DNA of 64,000 nucleotides, from positions 806,001-870,000 of the forward strand of contig WTXI01000005.1 in the NCBI GenBank assembly GCA_022376515.1. The letters run 5' to 3'. Positions 22,946 through 35,761 of the stretch are shown piece after piece. The notes under the pieces are model-generated. The model had not been told where the DNA came from. It saw only the letters and a program-made list of their open reading frames with translations, and made no database searches. Both the position numbers and the translations under genes were made by a program. The stretch is from Lactifluus volemus (taxonomy: Eukaryota > Basidiomycota > Agaricomycetes > Russulales > Russulaceae). Within the stretch, counting starts at the first letter, position 1. Each line of letters opens with the position of its first letter.

Positions 22946-25900
22946 ATGGCATCCGTCGCAGGTCGCAAAAAATCTATCATATCCCCTGCATTCGTCCACA
23001 TCGATATCCCCGTTGGCACAAGCACCCTTCTGAACAAGCCTCCTTCTCAGTCTACTTCTCTCTATCAACAATGCTCTGCTTTACGCTCACGTCTCCTCCG
23101 TATCCGTGGTTTCTCACACTTTTTCGACCTTTCATCCTCTTCAACTTCTTTCCGTGGTTCTGCTGAAGTTGTGAATACAGTCTGGGACTGTTTCGCCCTC
23201 GGAACTCCTCTGTGCTACCTTTTCAACCTCCTCCCTCCCCCCGTTACACCTATCGATATTGAGACCGATCCTCGGTCCGTCGATGTTGATAATGGACGCG
23301 CGAAGAAGCGTGCCATCGCCCTTTTCGCAATACAGGTCAAGCAGTTGAACCACGGCGAGCAGTTCACGGTTACAGACCTATGGGACCGTACAAATTCGGA
23401 TGGCTTCGTAAAAGTGCGCCCTATGTTCTTTTTAGTTTCTTAGACGACTAAGTGATCGTTCAAGGTCGTTAATACCGTCACTTATATCGTCGACCACCTT
23501 CCCCCAAATGTGTTCGAGGAAGCTGTTCCCCCTTCACCACCCTCGACACTCTCTAGTCATGATTCTTTTTCCTCCATGGGACCGGTTACACCAGTGATAT
23601 CAACTCCCGTAAATGGCCCAGATGCCGAGCGAAATAATATCATCCGTGAATTGGTAGAGACGGAGCGTAAATATGTGCAGGATCTTGAGGTCATGCAGGT
23701 GCGTAGTGGTCACCGTCCCACGCTAGTCGACCCTTAATCTCTCCGCCCCTCTTTCTCCTTTTTTGTTTTGTAGAAATATGCCCAGGAGCTGTCACAAAGC
23801 AACACTCTCGACCGTGACACAATTCATCTACTTTTCCCTAACCTCAACAAATTGCTCAATTTCCAAAGGCGATTTTTGATTCGCCTTGAAGAAACGGCGG
23901 ATATGCCATGGGGGGAGCAGCGATGGGGTCTTCTATTCATTGACAACGTGAGTCTCAGGAGGATCATCTTCTATGAGATCTTTTTGCATAATGCTGATGG
24001 CAATCCCCCCTCGTGCATTGTTCTTCATTTGTGTTCCTGCTTGTGTTCTTTCCGACTTACTTGCGTTTGGAACAAAAGGAGGATGAGTTTGTAGTCTATG
24101 AACCATACTGCGCCAATTACACGAATGCATCCGAGTTGATGCTTATGGAGGAACAGAATCTTGTGGTACGTCTTACTTAGTTCCGCCTAGTCTGTCTCCC
24201 GGGAGACAGATGAACGGTAATTGCCGAGAAACACGCTAACTAAATATGTCAATAGAAATATAATCACCTCATCAATGCAAAGTCAGAGCTGCCAGCTTTC
24301 CTAATCAAACCAGTACAACGGATATGTAAATACCCATTACTCTTAGACGTGAGTTGATGCCTCATCGTATTACTGTTACACTTCGGCTTATTCGACCCGC
24401 TACTTCATCAGCAACTGCTTAAAAAATCTTCTCTGGTTGACTATCCTCATTACGAAGAACTTAAAGCAGGATCTGCCGCTGCAAAGCGGGTAACCGATAG
24501 GATCAATGAGCACCAACGTCGCAACGAAAATATTCTGACAGTGCAGAACCTCTCTTCACGCGTTGACGACTGGAAAGGCCACCATGTCTCGCAGTTTGGC
24601 GAGCTGCTCTTGGATGATATATTTATCGTCACCAAGACTGAAGTTGATCGCGAGTATCATGTGTTCCTATTTGAGCGTATCATCCTCTGTTGCAAAGAAG
24701 ACACGAGTATGGGCGCCAACAAGAAAGTCGGCAAGAACAACTCTATATTGAAGAAACCTAACACCAACGGGACGCCCCCGTCTGGGAATGCTGGTAGCTC
24801 CAAGAAGAAGATGACACCTCTTTTGTTGAAGGGCCGTATCTATCTTAACAACGTGACGAAGGCGGAGATTATTTCCCAAGGTACCTTTATTTCTGTTGAA
24901 TCCGGTATCGCTTTCTGACGTTTGGCTAGCCGCTTACTCGCTCAACATCTGGTGGAGGGGCGATGACGACTTGGAATTTTTCACACTCCGTTGCCGCAAT
25001 GATGAGCAGGTGAAACAATGGGAGACTGCAGTTAAACGTCTAATTGAAAGAGTTGCAATGCGCCGTGCGTCCGAGCGAAGCAGCTCACGGCTTGCCCATC
25101 AAGGTAATATGAATGGCTTCGCCTCTTCGAACCTACGCAATTGGCCCTATGACCGTTCACTCGCATCTAGCGCTGTGTCGGTAACTTCCACTCTATACTC
25201 TATCGACAGTCGACAAACTTACGCTCCATATAATGGGTTTGATTGGGATGACGAGCTTGAGGATTATCCGTCCGCTAGTGTCAGTCCAAACTCTAGTCAT
25301 CTCACACTCCTAGATGGACGCCAGGGTGCGATGACCCCCAGCTACGATCAGCATCCTAGCTACGAGCGACCACGTGCACACACAGAAGATGCCAACGGTC
25401 CTGCGTTGTCGCAGTGGAGGAGCAACGTACCTGGCCTTCCATCTGGGCCCGGCCCTCGAAACCCTATCTCTCGCATGGGTTCCACGATGAGCTATGTCTC
25501 TGAACCAGGCTACAGCATCACACCTCGCGTATCCACCAGTCGCCCTCCATTACGCAGCCAATATAGCTCCTCGCGATTACGTCCACAACACGAAGGTGGC
25601 GATGCAGGCAATGATGCCACATCACCCTCCCCCGTAGCCACCGCTGGTCATCTTACTCGGAGTCGCAGTGCGAGCCAGCCAAGTGCATACGTTCCAAAAG
25701 CTGCGCCACCTCCTCTACCATCAAATGGTTGGGATAGGACACAAGGATCGACGAGTACCACAACAAAGAGATCAAGTGGTTCAAGTCAATCGACTTGCGA
25801 AGACTCGGCATATTCTCCCAATAGCTCATCGCCGCTCACACCATTTGGTTCGAGTGACTCTTCGCTATCTGGTGCAGTAGGGCGATCGTCAATATCATCA

Positions 25901-26155
25901 TATGACGCACCGGTGAAAGTAAAAGTGCACTTCGGTGCCGACATTTTTGTCATCCAAGTTGCGCGCACCACCGAGTTTGGCGAACTCGTCGAACGGGTAG
26001 GCAGGAAGATTCGACTTTGTGGACCACGGCGGGACGACGGACCCCTACGTGTGAAGTACGAGGACGAGGAAGGCGATCTAGTATCAATGCGCTCTACGGA
26101 GGACGTGGAGATGGCTTTCGGTGATAAGACACAAGTGGTCTTGCACGTCGCATAG
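22946..26155 (+). CDS. CDC24: Cdc42 guanine-nucleotide exchange factor Cdc24
   Basis: Cdc24 activates Cdc42 to set cell polarity. The ATG at 22946 (context ACCATGG) opens a protein of roughly 860 residues. Domains in order are a calponin-homology-like Cdc24 N-terminal domain (about residues 30-180: SLYQQCSALRSRLLRIRGF, LGTPLCYLFNLL, AIALFAIQVKQLN), a Dbl-homology domain (IIRELVETERKYVQDLEVMQ, LLFPNLNKLLNFQRRFLIRL, FLIKPVQRICKYPLLL), a PH domain (LLLDDIFIVTK, YHVFLFERIILCCKE, LLKGRIYLNNVTKAEII, LEFFTLRCRNDEQVKQWETA), a long Ser/Pro-rich linker, and a C-terminal PB1 domain (VKVKVHFGADIFVIQVART to TQVVLHVA). PB1 binds the Bem1/Scd2 scaffold. Introns of 50-120 nt split the DH region. No frame break is visible. 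Stop TAG at 26153-26155. Confidence 0.93.
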
Positions 26156-26980
26156 GCAGTCCCTTCTTTCTTTCCAATCTTGTTTTTGTTATCTCTATCT
26201 TTCTGTCTGGGCCGCCCCATGTTGCATTGCATGCCACCCTTTCGCCATTAGTCTCACCTCTCACGATTTTTGGACCCGCCATGTCAAGCCATGACTTTTT
26301 CCCACTGCATCACCTTTCCCTTTCCCCGTGGAGTCCCCCCCCCCCCCTCCCTTGCTCCTTTTATTTCTTTAGCACGTGCCCCTTTATTCTCTTTCCTAGA
26401 GATCGTCCCTGATACTCTCGCCTTGTATTACCGTGCAAGGAAGGACCACAGGGTCCTCCTCTTCCTTCACGTTTCCATCTATACTCCCTTGATATCTATC
26501 CAATTCTCTGTTGGCGTCGTAGTTCGCAGTGTTTAGCGGATTTCTTGCCAGAGTAGCAAGGTGTTCTTACAGAGACCCCATCGAGGGCTCCGGTGATGAC
26601 CAGTTGTACCATTAGTATTCATTAGAGCTTTACATTGAATTGCTATGAACATTCCACCTTTCTCAACTTCCACCATGTAAGATAGTATTCTGATCTGTGC
26701 CACCGAAACTGCTGATTCAAAATATTCATGCATTCATGGGTTGACTTTGGGTTTGCCTACTCCACTTTCATCAGATACAACGAGTCACGAGTCATGAATA
26801 TCTACGGTGTGATGGTGACTGTCCACGAAACAGTGGCGAGATCAGTGCCTGAACCGGGGTGATGGATACAGAGATCAATGTACGCTTGGCAACAAAATTC
26901 GGAACAAAGGAAAGAAAGAAAAAGTAGAAAGTATCTATGGTTGAGGTAATGAAGAGGCGTCTAGACAAGACATGATTGTG
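26156..26980. other. Convergent intergenic region with pyrimidine-rich 3' flank
   Basis: This holds the 3' flanks of CDC24 and the GH63-type gene. The first 250 bp are strongly C/T-rich and include an uninterrupted C13 run at 26335-26347. No gene is seen. Confidence 0.5.
26335..26347 (+). repeat. C13 homopolymer
   Basis: An uninterrupted run of 13 cytosines lies in the 3' flank of CDC24. It is the longest C run I noticed and a likely place for length error or polymorphism. Confidence 0.85.
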
Positions 26981-29900
26981 TCACAAGGCATCAGGTGAGA
27001 CATCTCCTAGAGTATTGAGGTCGCTGGCGCTGAATGCGCTCATGAGCGAATGGACATCATCCCCGTATTCTGAACGGGAATCAATCGTCTCCTGGGAAAG
27101 ATATCAAAGTGTGCACCAGGCGCTGAGAATAAAACCACCGCTTACATCGAAATAATGATGGGCGAGACTGCGAGGAGCTGAATGCAACGCCATCACTCAA
27201 TGAATTTTCTACGTTCATGAGAAAAATCACATACTCCTCGGCGTTTTGGGTAGACGACAGCTTGCCCCGCTTTGTAAGATATGATAAGCGACTAGGCCCG
27301 ACCTGCAAAATTTCTAAGGAACACTCGGATTCAGGTACCCTTAGGAACCTACCACCCTGTTTGATGCGAGGCCCCAAGACCTCGACCATCGTCACCGTGG
27401 AAATACTGACAATACGTTATATGCTCCGAATGCCAGATGATGGGAAAGTCCTCACCTCGTAGAAACAAACATAGTCCCTGAAGAAGGGGTCAAAGTCGAG
27501 TTTCTGGTTTCCTCCATTAAATGCGCGACGCCCATGGATATCGCGACCAAAAATATGAATGATACGATGTTGAATTTCTTCGGCCACTTGACACAGATTC
27601 ATATATTCGCCACTGCCAGTAGGACATTCTACCTGCAGCTCGTCACCGTAGTATTGATGGAACCTCTGAAGGCTCTCAATGAGCAAGAAGTTCACCGCTA
27701 ACCCTGTAAACAAAGGTGACTAATCACATCGCCGTAGGAACTGTTGGGAATCGCGCACAAATTGGGCCACGCCAGTTGGAGTTACCGCCAAACATCCCGG
27801 ATTTTGACTCCCCGGGCCATAGTTGACTTCGTGTCTTTGACCATTGACTTCCATTCCCCATGGATGGTCCTTGTGCAACTTTGACAAGCTACAGCAGCAT
27901 GCCGGTAAGTAACGAGGACCCACGCTCCGGATGGGTTGAGCGTACGATCGGATGCCATGCTCGCTGAAGAACTCGCTCTCGTCGAGCATTTTTTCCAAGA
28001 TGCTAACCAAGCGTTCCTTGCTTGCCAGTGCAAGCAGGAATCGCTCACCGCGACCGCGAACTATGCAGCCGACATCACTCGTAGCCGAATTCAAAAAAAA
28101 GGGGGGAACATACCTTTCATATTTGCCATATTCCGGCCAGACACTTCGGGCCTATTTTCGATAAACCAGTCCATTCGCTTCTTAAAGCCAGGGAACCTGT
28201 TGACGACGGATGGTTCAAGGGTAAGAGTCGCGTATAAGGGAATGAGCCCAACGAGGCTGCGGACAGGCATCTGCATGCTGTAATCGCCCCATTGAATCGC
28301 GTCGTAGTACATGCCGTCGCGTTCGTTCCATAGGCTAAACTCATCGTGGCCACTGTGATACGTCATGGCATCCGCAATGAAGATGAAATGCTGTGATAAA
28401 ATGTCAGCTCATACACGCACGGCGACAAAAAAAAAAAAGACCGGCCTCGAAAAACTTCGATGCGATATCTTCATAAACAGAGTTGTGTTTGGCTAATTCG
28501 AGAGCCATGCTCAGCCTATGTCATCAAGTAGGCGTCTAATCAAGGCTTGAATTCGATGACACTTACATGTTCAGGCAATAAAATGCCATCCACGCAGTGC
28601 CATCCGCTTGGCGTAGCGTGCCGCCTGTCGGCAACGGCTCTGAGCGGTTGAACAAACCGATGTTATCCAAGCCAAGAAAACCGCCTTCGAATACGTTTGC
28701 CCCATCTGCATCCTTGCGGTTGACCCACCAGGTGAAATTAAGGAGCAGTTTCTGGAATACACGCTCGAGGAATGGGACATCTTCTCGGCCGTACAGCTTC
28801 CGCTCAATCTTAAATACGCGGAAAGTCGCCCACGCATGTACGGGCGGGTTGACATCGGAAAAGTTCCACTCGTACGCGGGAATTTGTCCATCGGGTTTCA
28901 TGTACCATTCACGAGTGAGGAGGTCAAGCTGCTTCTTGGCGAATGCAGGATCCACAACGGCAAGTGGGATGCAGTGGAAAGCACTGTCCCAAGCCGCAAA
29001 ATAAGGATATTCCCATCTACGATATTACTCATGCCAACCATTCTTCGTGCAGTGGCAACAACGTACTTGTCAGGCATAGATAATATATCGGAAGCATAGA
29101 GGTGCGTCCAATCCTGTGGGTAGGGAAGTGTCAGTTGAGCACGTTTAAAGGTGGTTGGTAAACACACCTTGTTACCCCTCAGGAACTTGCGCGAGGGTGG
29201 AGGGCGCGGCTGCGCAGGATCACCCTCGAGCCATTCGTTCGCAATGAACTTGTAGTACTGCTTGGTCCACAGCATGCCGGCCAAAGCCTGGCGCATGATC
29301 GCGCGCAAATCATCCGAAACATAGCCCTGAGTTAGGTTATGATAGAATTCGTCCGCTTCAACGCGGCGCTCCTCGATGACTTCATCGAAAAGGCCTTCGT
29401 CTTCGAGCGTCGGATCCTTTTGGGGAGTGGTTGGCGTGAGCTTCAGTCGCACGACAGCACACCCGCCTCTGCCAGGAACATTCCTAAAGGTGTAATGTGC
29501 GGCGGACTTTGTACCAGTCCTTTCGGGGTTGACAAATTGTACACCATGCTGTGGCACAGGAGTAGCACGTCCAGAGTCGGAGTCGCTTCCGCTAGAGTTG
29601 TGTTCTTTACCGTTACTGTTCGCCTTGGACCTTCCGTCGACAGACTGATGAACTGGCAACCGGTGTGCCGGGATGATGTGATCATGAAAGCATCCTTGAC
29701 GAAAGGAGATTGGTTCGGGACCCCCCACAGACGCATGAAGTTTGTGTCATTCTCTGTAAACAGTAACTCGGGTTCCACCGATTCCTCCTCACCGTTCACA
29801 CCGTCATTGACGGGTTGACCGTCAGGTCCGACAGGAGGGGGAGATGGAAAACAATACAAGTGAGTCTTTCCGAACTTGTCGTGAGTGGCGGTAATCCGGT

Positions 29901-30924
29901 TGTTCGTAGTGGCTACCAGGTTAGGCCGTGGCGGAGGTGGAATAGCCCAAGACCAGCTATTGGGGAACCACAGCTGAGGAATAATATGCAAATTGGCGAA
30001 TCGGGACCTCGATTGTATGCAGTGATGCGAATGTAAATATTGTCTGGGCTGTCCTCGTCCTTTGCGTACTGACAAAATATGTCAACTCACTCTCACTACA
30101 CATCAGCCATCACAACACCTACTTCGACGAACACGTCCCAGTAGCGGTCTTTATCGAAGACGTCCGTGTCTAGGATTTCAAACTCGACCACTTCGCGACT
30201 GCGGTGCTGATTTTCGCGCACGAGGTCTTCGTACGGATAGGCCTTTTGCGGGTACTTGTACAAAAATTTCATGTACGAGTGGGTCGGTGTAGAATCCAGA
30301 TAGTAATAAACTCCTTGACGTCCTCTCCGTGATTTCCCTGGGGTCCCGAAACGCCAAAGAGTCTCTCCTTGAGCATTCGGTCATTCTCGTTCCACAGGGC
30401 GAGAGAAAAGCAAAGACGCTGGTGGTTATCACTGATGCCTGCAATGCCGTCCTCTCCCCATCGGTACGTCCGCGAGCGGGCATGCTCGTGAGGAAAGTGT
30501 GCCCAGGCATCGCCATCTCCAGAATAATCTTCCCTGACGGTAGCCTGGAAAATAAACGATGAGCACGAGCACAAGAGATTTAAAAAAAAGAAACAGACCC
30601 ATTGCCTATCGGAAACGTAGGGACCCCATCGTTTCCAATGCCTCTCTCGCTTTTCGTCCTGATCGAGGCGATACAACTCGGTGGTTTTGTAAGCATTCCC
30701 CAATTTTGTCGCAACCTTTCGCGATAAAATCGCGGACCGTTCTCGTTGGACGCAGGTGAACCATTCGGCTCTGAGGGCCTCCCTATCTTTGGCAGAGGCG
30801 TTACAGTCTCAGGGATGGATATAGTCAAGGGGTTATCTGGTTTTGGTGACTCTGATGGCGTTTGGGTGCCATAACTGTCTGATCTGAACAATTTTTGTTG
30901 TATGTTACGGACGTTAGTGGCCAT
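26981..30924 (-). CDS. Glycoside hydrolase family 63-type (MGH/glucosidase-like) protein
   Basis: A large multi-exon gene encoding a protein of roughly 900 residues. The N-terminus (ATG 30924) is a short Ser/Pro-rich lead. An intron (about 30727-30815) then joins it to [19 protein letters not shown]. Family blocks follow: [92 protein letters not shown], then the (alpha/alpha)6 barrel with [85 protein letters not shown] and [20 protein letters not shown]. It resembles the bacterial-type GH63 branch rather than ER glucosidase I. I see no signal peptide, so it is probably cytosolic. The substrate is unknown. The end is a short acidic tail at SPDAL, stop 26981-26983. Confidence 0.87.
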
Positions 30925-31382
30925 GTCAATGGCACAAAAGAGGGGACAAGTGAAAGGAAGAAAAAAAAAAAAAAGTGGAGTTCAAGAAGGGGATGCCATG
31001 CACCAAACACGCATACATTCCTTTCACCAATTCACTCTTCCTTTCCGTATCGATGACGTCGTTGGCGTTTTATCGGATAAGGGAATGCATGTTATGGACA
31101 TCCAGAATATGAATATGGAACATGGGTTAAGTTATTCATGCTAAGTCAATATGTGTATGAATGCGCCAGGCCATGTTGATCCGTATAAAAGTGAAAGAGT
31201 AGGGGCAAAGACAGAAAGAGCGCCTCGACGGCGTTGACGAAGAGAGAGAGGGGGGTAGATACTTTGGTTTGTGTTGATAATGTGTAATCAGGTAGGGAAT
31301 AGCATCAGCCAGTCGCCACCACCAGCATCACCTGAGAGATAAAGAAGATAGAAATTGCAATCATAGATACGGTAGATTTCAT
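30925..31382. other. Intergenic region between two minus-strand genes
   Basis: This contains the GH63-type promoter and the 3' flank of the RhoGAP gene. An A14 run is at about 30960-30974. No gene is seen. Confidence 0.45.
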
Positions 31383-34300
31383 TCATGCTCTCCCAGCCGT
31401 ACCATGCTCAACTGCCGTGGGGCTCCACCCCAAATCATTGAACACCTTTCGGGCCCAGTCATCCCGGAGCACACCATCACCAATGTGGTCGTCCAAGAAA
31501 CTCAATCCTGACGCAACGGAAACGAACGAATCCTCAGACAGCTGAGGCTGAAGTGGTTCGGGTTGGGGCAGTGAAAGCTTCGGCAGTTCAGATTTACTGC
31601 GCAAGTGAGAAGAAGTGACGGGAGTGATAGGGCTCGTACGCAAGACGGAGTCCACTTCGCTTAGACTCGGTAGGGATTCTCTAGATGCTGAAGCGTGGGA
31701 TTCGGTGTCGGTATGTTCAGCTTCTGTTGCTCGATCAGCATTCAAACCGAGAGCCAAGCTAAGTGAGGAAGAGTCTATCGCCGTGTTGAGCAGCGGGGGG
31801 GTACTCGAACTGCGTCGTGGTAATAACGAAGGTGCCGATATCATGGCCGGCGTCCTCGGAGAGCCAGGTGAGGACCGGCTAGGAGAATCTCGCGCATCAA
31901 AGTATGGTGAAGAGGATGACGAGGACGAGAATAGCCTGGAGGATCTGAGAGAAGATATGACCTTTTTGAGAACAATGCGGTAAGCGAAGGTCGTTTCACT
32001 CTTGTTTGCCTCGAATTCTGCGCATTAGATTCTGAGCGCAAGACGGACGAGGGGAATCGGGGAGAGGAGGGAGTCGTCGGTGCAGTCTGACTTTGTGGGA
32101 AGGCGACCGGTGGATGGGTAGCCGGTCGAATGGAAGGCGAGGGCGAAGGAGAGGTACGGACAAAGTCGGGAATGGTGGAAGGAACGAGGTTCGTTTTGGC
32201 CCGATAATGGTGTAGTGGTGTGGGAGCTGTCAATTGAGGAATGGAAGGGGCCTCGGATGACATAGAAGGAGTTGTCAAAGAATCAGAAGAGCACGTCAGT
32301 GCAGGTGGAGTCCACGGATCCAGTGGGGATCCCTTTCCCCAAGCGGGTGTCGATGGACGTGAATCAGCTGTGGAAAGGTACGATGCGTGGTCATCTACTG
32401 GCATCTCGTCCGCACTGAGATCGACATCATCGGTATCAACATCCTGACCAGTCTCACGACCTGGCACAGGGTCAAGATCAGTCGACTCTTCCCAGCCTTC
32501 AGGAGGACCGTTCCAAATGCCATTCGCTTCACAAAGAACGCGAAGCATCGGGGGGTTCATGTTAAGCGTAGGGCATAGAACGACTGTCAGATTGCTCAGT
32601 GGCATTCGAATTTCCTTTCGGCTGGCCACAAAGTTGATCAGATCGATGACCGTGCGAAGAAGGTCCCTGTTCTCTTGTGGAAGCCGAGCTAGAAGTGCCG
32701 CAAAAGCGTTTAGCAGTGGCTGAGACGGCGGCCTCATACCCGAAAAATTGGGCAGCGACAACGTAGTTAGTGATGGCCGCTTCCGTAACGAGGGGTCATC
32801 ACGCGGGCCTGACGGCAACGATGGTCCCTTTCCACTAGGTGTCCGCACAGAGGCCGCCTTCTCTTCAATCGATCTCCTAGCGTTCGTCTCGGTGAGCATA
32901 GCAGCCTCAAAGTAAGGATTGAGTGCGTTGGTGAGGATAGGCTCGGGAACTGTTCCATGTCGAGATTTAGAGGTTTCGCGCGATGAACGAGGATCAAATC
33001 ACGTACGCTCTCGCAGGAACGTTTTGAAAATAGATGCCACCGCGTGAGGGTCCAGATCGCCAGGCTCACACTCTCGCATGTCAAAATCCGCACCAGTGTC
33101 AAACTCCGCCCGTAATTTAGCGACATGTGTCGCACGTCCGCTAATTCTGAGGCACTCCATGAGGAACACATTACGTTTAGATCAACTGACTCAATCTCAC
33201 CGGAAAAGTCCCTCTTCCTCCATACCCCATTTCATCAGGTGCTCCGCACAACGAACGACAAGCGCGGGTAGCCGCCTCTCGTGAAGGGAAAGTGAAACTT
33301 CACCGCATAAGTGAATTAAATGACAAAGCAGAAACGGGGAACATGTCTTACCTGTCTGGGGACCATCCGAGGTAGGCGGGGTGAGACGTACGGCATCGCG
33401 TATCGCATCGATGGCGGTATCTCGAACACAAGTCTTTAGATCGCGACCAAAGACCAAGCCGGCGGTAACAGGAACACCGGAGCCGTTCAGCATTGGTCCA
33501 CGTAGGCAGACGCCGAGTGTTGGGCCATTGATTACAAACGACTCTGGGTCGGTCGGTCCAGTCGAAGTGCTGTTCGAACTGTGAATGCTCCACGCACCAG
33601 ACGGCGCATTGGGTGTCCGCCGTTGTTTGCCCTTTCCTGTATGCGTTTGCGAGGCATGCGATGCCAACGATACACTAGACACGTTGCGTCCAACATCGTC
33701 CATGGTTGAGATCGAGGAAGACGATGACGAATGGCCGGTGCTATTGCTCGAACCGAGGCCGCCAAAAGCACGTCCCATGAACTCAACTGCACGCTTGCCG
33801 AATCCCATGGCTGCTCCCGCGGTGGGCACAGGGCCTCCGGCCATGGTGACGGCAGGTTGTCGTTGGGAACCATACTGGACTGCGGGAATCGATGGCGGTT
33901 GAGGTAACGAACGCGGTAAAGAGGGTGGGACTGTCGTAGCCGCCGACAATGCAGCAAGGTTACCCCTAATGTGACTTCCCGTTGATGGGAAGCTACCGCC
34001 ATGAGAAGAGCTGATGATACCGCTTGCGGCAGCCTTGCTCAACGTAGCCACTTCGCCCGAGGGACGATGTCTAAACGCGGGTCTGCTTGAATGGCCATCG
34101 GCACTGGCCGAACCCGTAGGCTGATTGGAAGATAATGGGGAGGAAAAGGAGAGGGAGATTGAGTGTCTTTTGCGAGTCTTTGATGGCTCCGAAGGAGATG
34201 TTTTACGGCTTAAGGGTGTCGCACCTGAGCGAGTCACATCCTGCTCGGTCATGATGAACTCTGCTTCCGTGAGCAAGGCGCTCAAGCGTTTGCCCGCGGG

Positions 34301-35299
34301 CACCACGGTGCTTGTGGACTGTAGCGACTCGGCCATTGAGACAGGTCGAGGAGTGCGAGTCCCTCCTGATGTCCCCGAACGTGGACGCACCGTATAGTAG
34401 CTAGTCATGGTTGAGTCACTTTTACGCCAATCTTCTTTCATGACCTCGTGATCCGATTCCCTCTTCTTTGGCCGTCGCATGACAATCGCCACGTCGTCCA
34501 CGTTCTCATTCTCACAAACGTGTTGAAGTGCCGCCAAAGTGCTGCCGGAAGGTGCAATTGGGGCCGAACTTCTCGGGTCAGATGATGATGATGGCGAGGA
34601 CGGGTTAGCGTTGGGATTGGATGGGGGCGATTCCGGTAACGGTTTCGGGAACGGTGCGGATGATGGTGGTGGGTGCTGCTCGACAGCAGAGACGTGACGG
34701 TTGAATGACGAAGAGGGATAACCGGGACCTGCAGAGACGGATGGATGGTGCGGGAATTTGGGTGCGGATGAGAGCGATGAGGACGCAGAGGACGCCGGGG
34801 ACGTCACTGAGCGACTTTTCCCCATCGCCATCGGTGGGGGAGGCAAGGTAGGTGTAAAGATCGGTGAAACATCCTCACTCTTTTTTCTGCGACTACCAAA
34901 CACGCGTTTCAACCTGGACCCGGCGCTGCCGGTCGTCACAGGGCCGGTAGGAGATGGTGGCGGAACAGTGGCGGTGATCAGTTGCAGCTGCTGCTGTGGT
35001 TGCTGCGGCTGCTGAGACCTGGAAGGGACCTGGCCCATGGATTGAAAGAGAGAGGAAGAGCGGGGGACAGGGAGGATTCTGTCAGGAGGACGACGGGTAT
35101 TGGACGCAATGAAAGGTGTTGAGTGGCCAAACTGATCGAGTGTAGTAGCTATATGATGATCAGAAAGAGACCGGTCTGATGGAGGGGTAGCAGGGGGAGC
35201 GGAAGAAGTGATTGGCGATGAGAAAGAAGACAACGAGGTGGATAGATGTACACCATTTGCCTGAGCGCGCCGGCGTGTGTCGTGCCTCCGAAAGGGCAT
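31383..35299 (-). CDS. RhoGAP domain protein (Sac7/Bag7-like layout)
   Basis: This GTPase-activating protein for Rho-family GTPases has ATG at 35299. The first ~600 residues are disordered, very rich in Ser/Pro with Gln and Arg patches, ending with VFGRDLKTCVRDTAIDAIRD. The RhoGAP domain follows across three introns: LPALVVRCAEHLMKWGMEEE, then GLFRISGRATHVAKLRAEFD with the arginine finger in GLFRISG, FKTFLRE, PEPILTNALNPYFEAAM, RLPQENRDLLRTVIDLINFV and MPLSNLTVVLCPTLN. A long Ser/Thr/Pro-rich tail follows. A low-complexity insertion of about 45 residues (AASVRTPSGKG to MRPPSQPLLNAF) sits inside the GAP domain between PEPIL and the RLPQENR helix. The tail frame changes at the T5 run 31963-31967 and is restored by one base, giving the C-terminal exon that ends at 31383. 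The closest yeast layout is Sac7/Bag7. The GTPase target is not evident. Confidence 0.87.
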
Positions 35300-35761
35300 G
35301 GCGTGTGGCAGGTGTCAAGACAGAAAGGGTTTAGAAAAAAAGAGGGCGTGTGGTGGATAAAGCTTAGATGTGGATTAGGGGGGCTAGATTGGAGTGATTG
35401 CAGGGCCACGCTGTAGCAGACTGCTTGCGCTAAAGAGAGACGGGGGACGTAAAGGAGAAGAGTGGGGCTATAGACGCCTTAGGGCAATGTGGATGTAGTG
35501 AGGCAACGAACGTGTCTCGAGTTGGTTTGACCCTTGTTACCGTAATCACTCGTTCTTCGTCCAGTCACTCACTCGACAAGTGGGGGTCATTGGGACAGAT
35601 TAAAAAAAAGCCGGACGGTTGAGTAGGGGTGGCAAGTGAGGCAGTAAATAGAATTGGTAGAGTTACGTATTCGGTGACAAAGCCAACACATGTTCCCCCT
35701 CTCGCAAGTTCTAATACTAATCTAGAATGTACCGTGTTGATCATCTCTCACGCTCAAAGAA
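35300..35761. other. Promoter region of the RhoGAP gene
   Basis: About 0.46 kb between the RhoGAP start and the 3' end of the carrier gene. No open frame or repeat of note. Confidence 0.4.

Noticed and set aside
22785..23166. Long plus-strand frames in the pyrimidine-rich leader of CDC24
   Set aside because: These open frames arise from the CT-rich leader and other frames of the first CDC24 exon; the ATG at 22946 fits the family.
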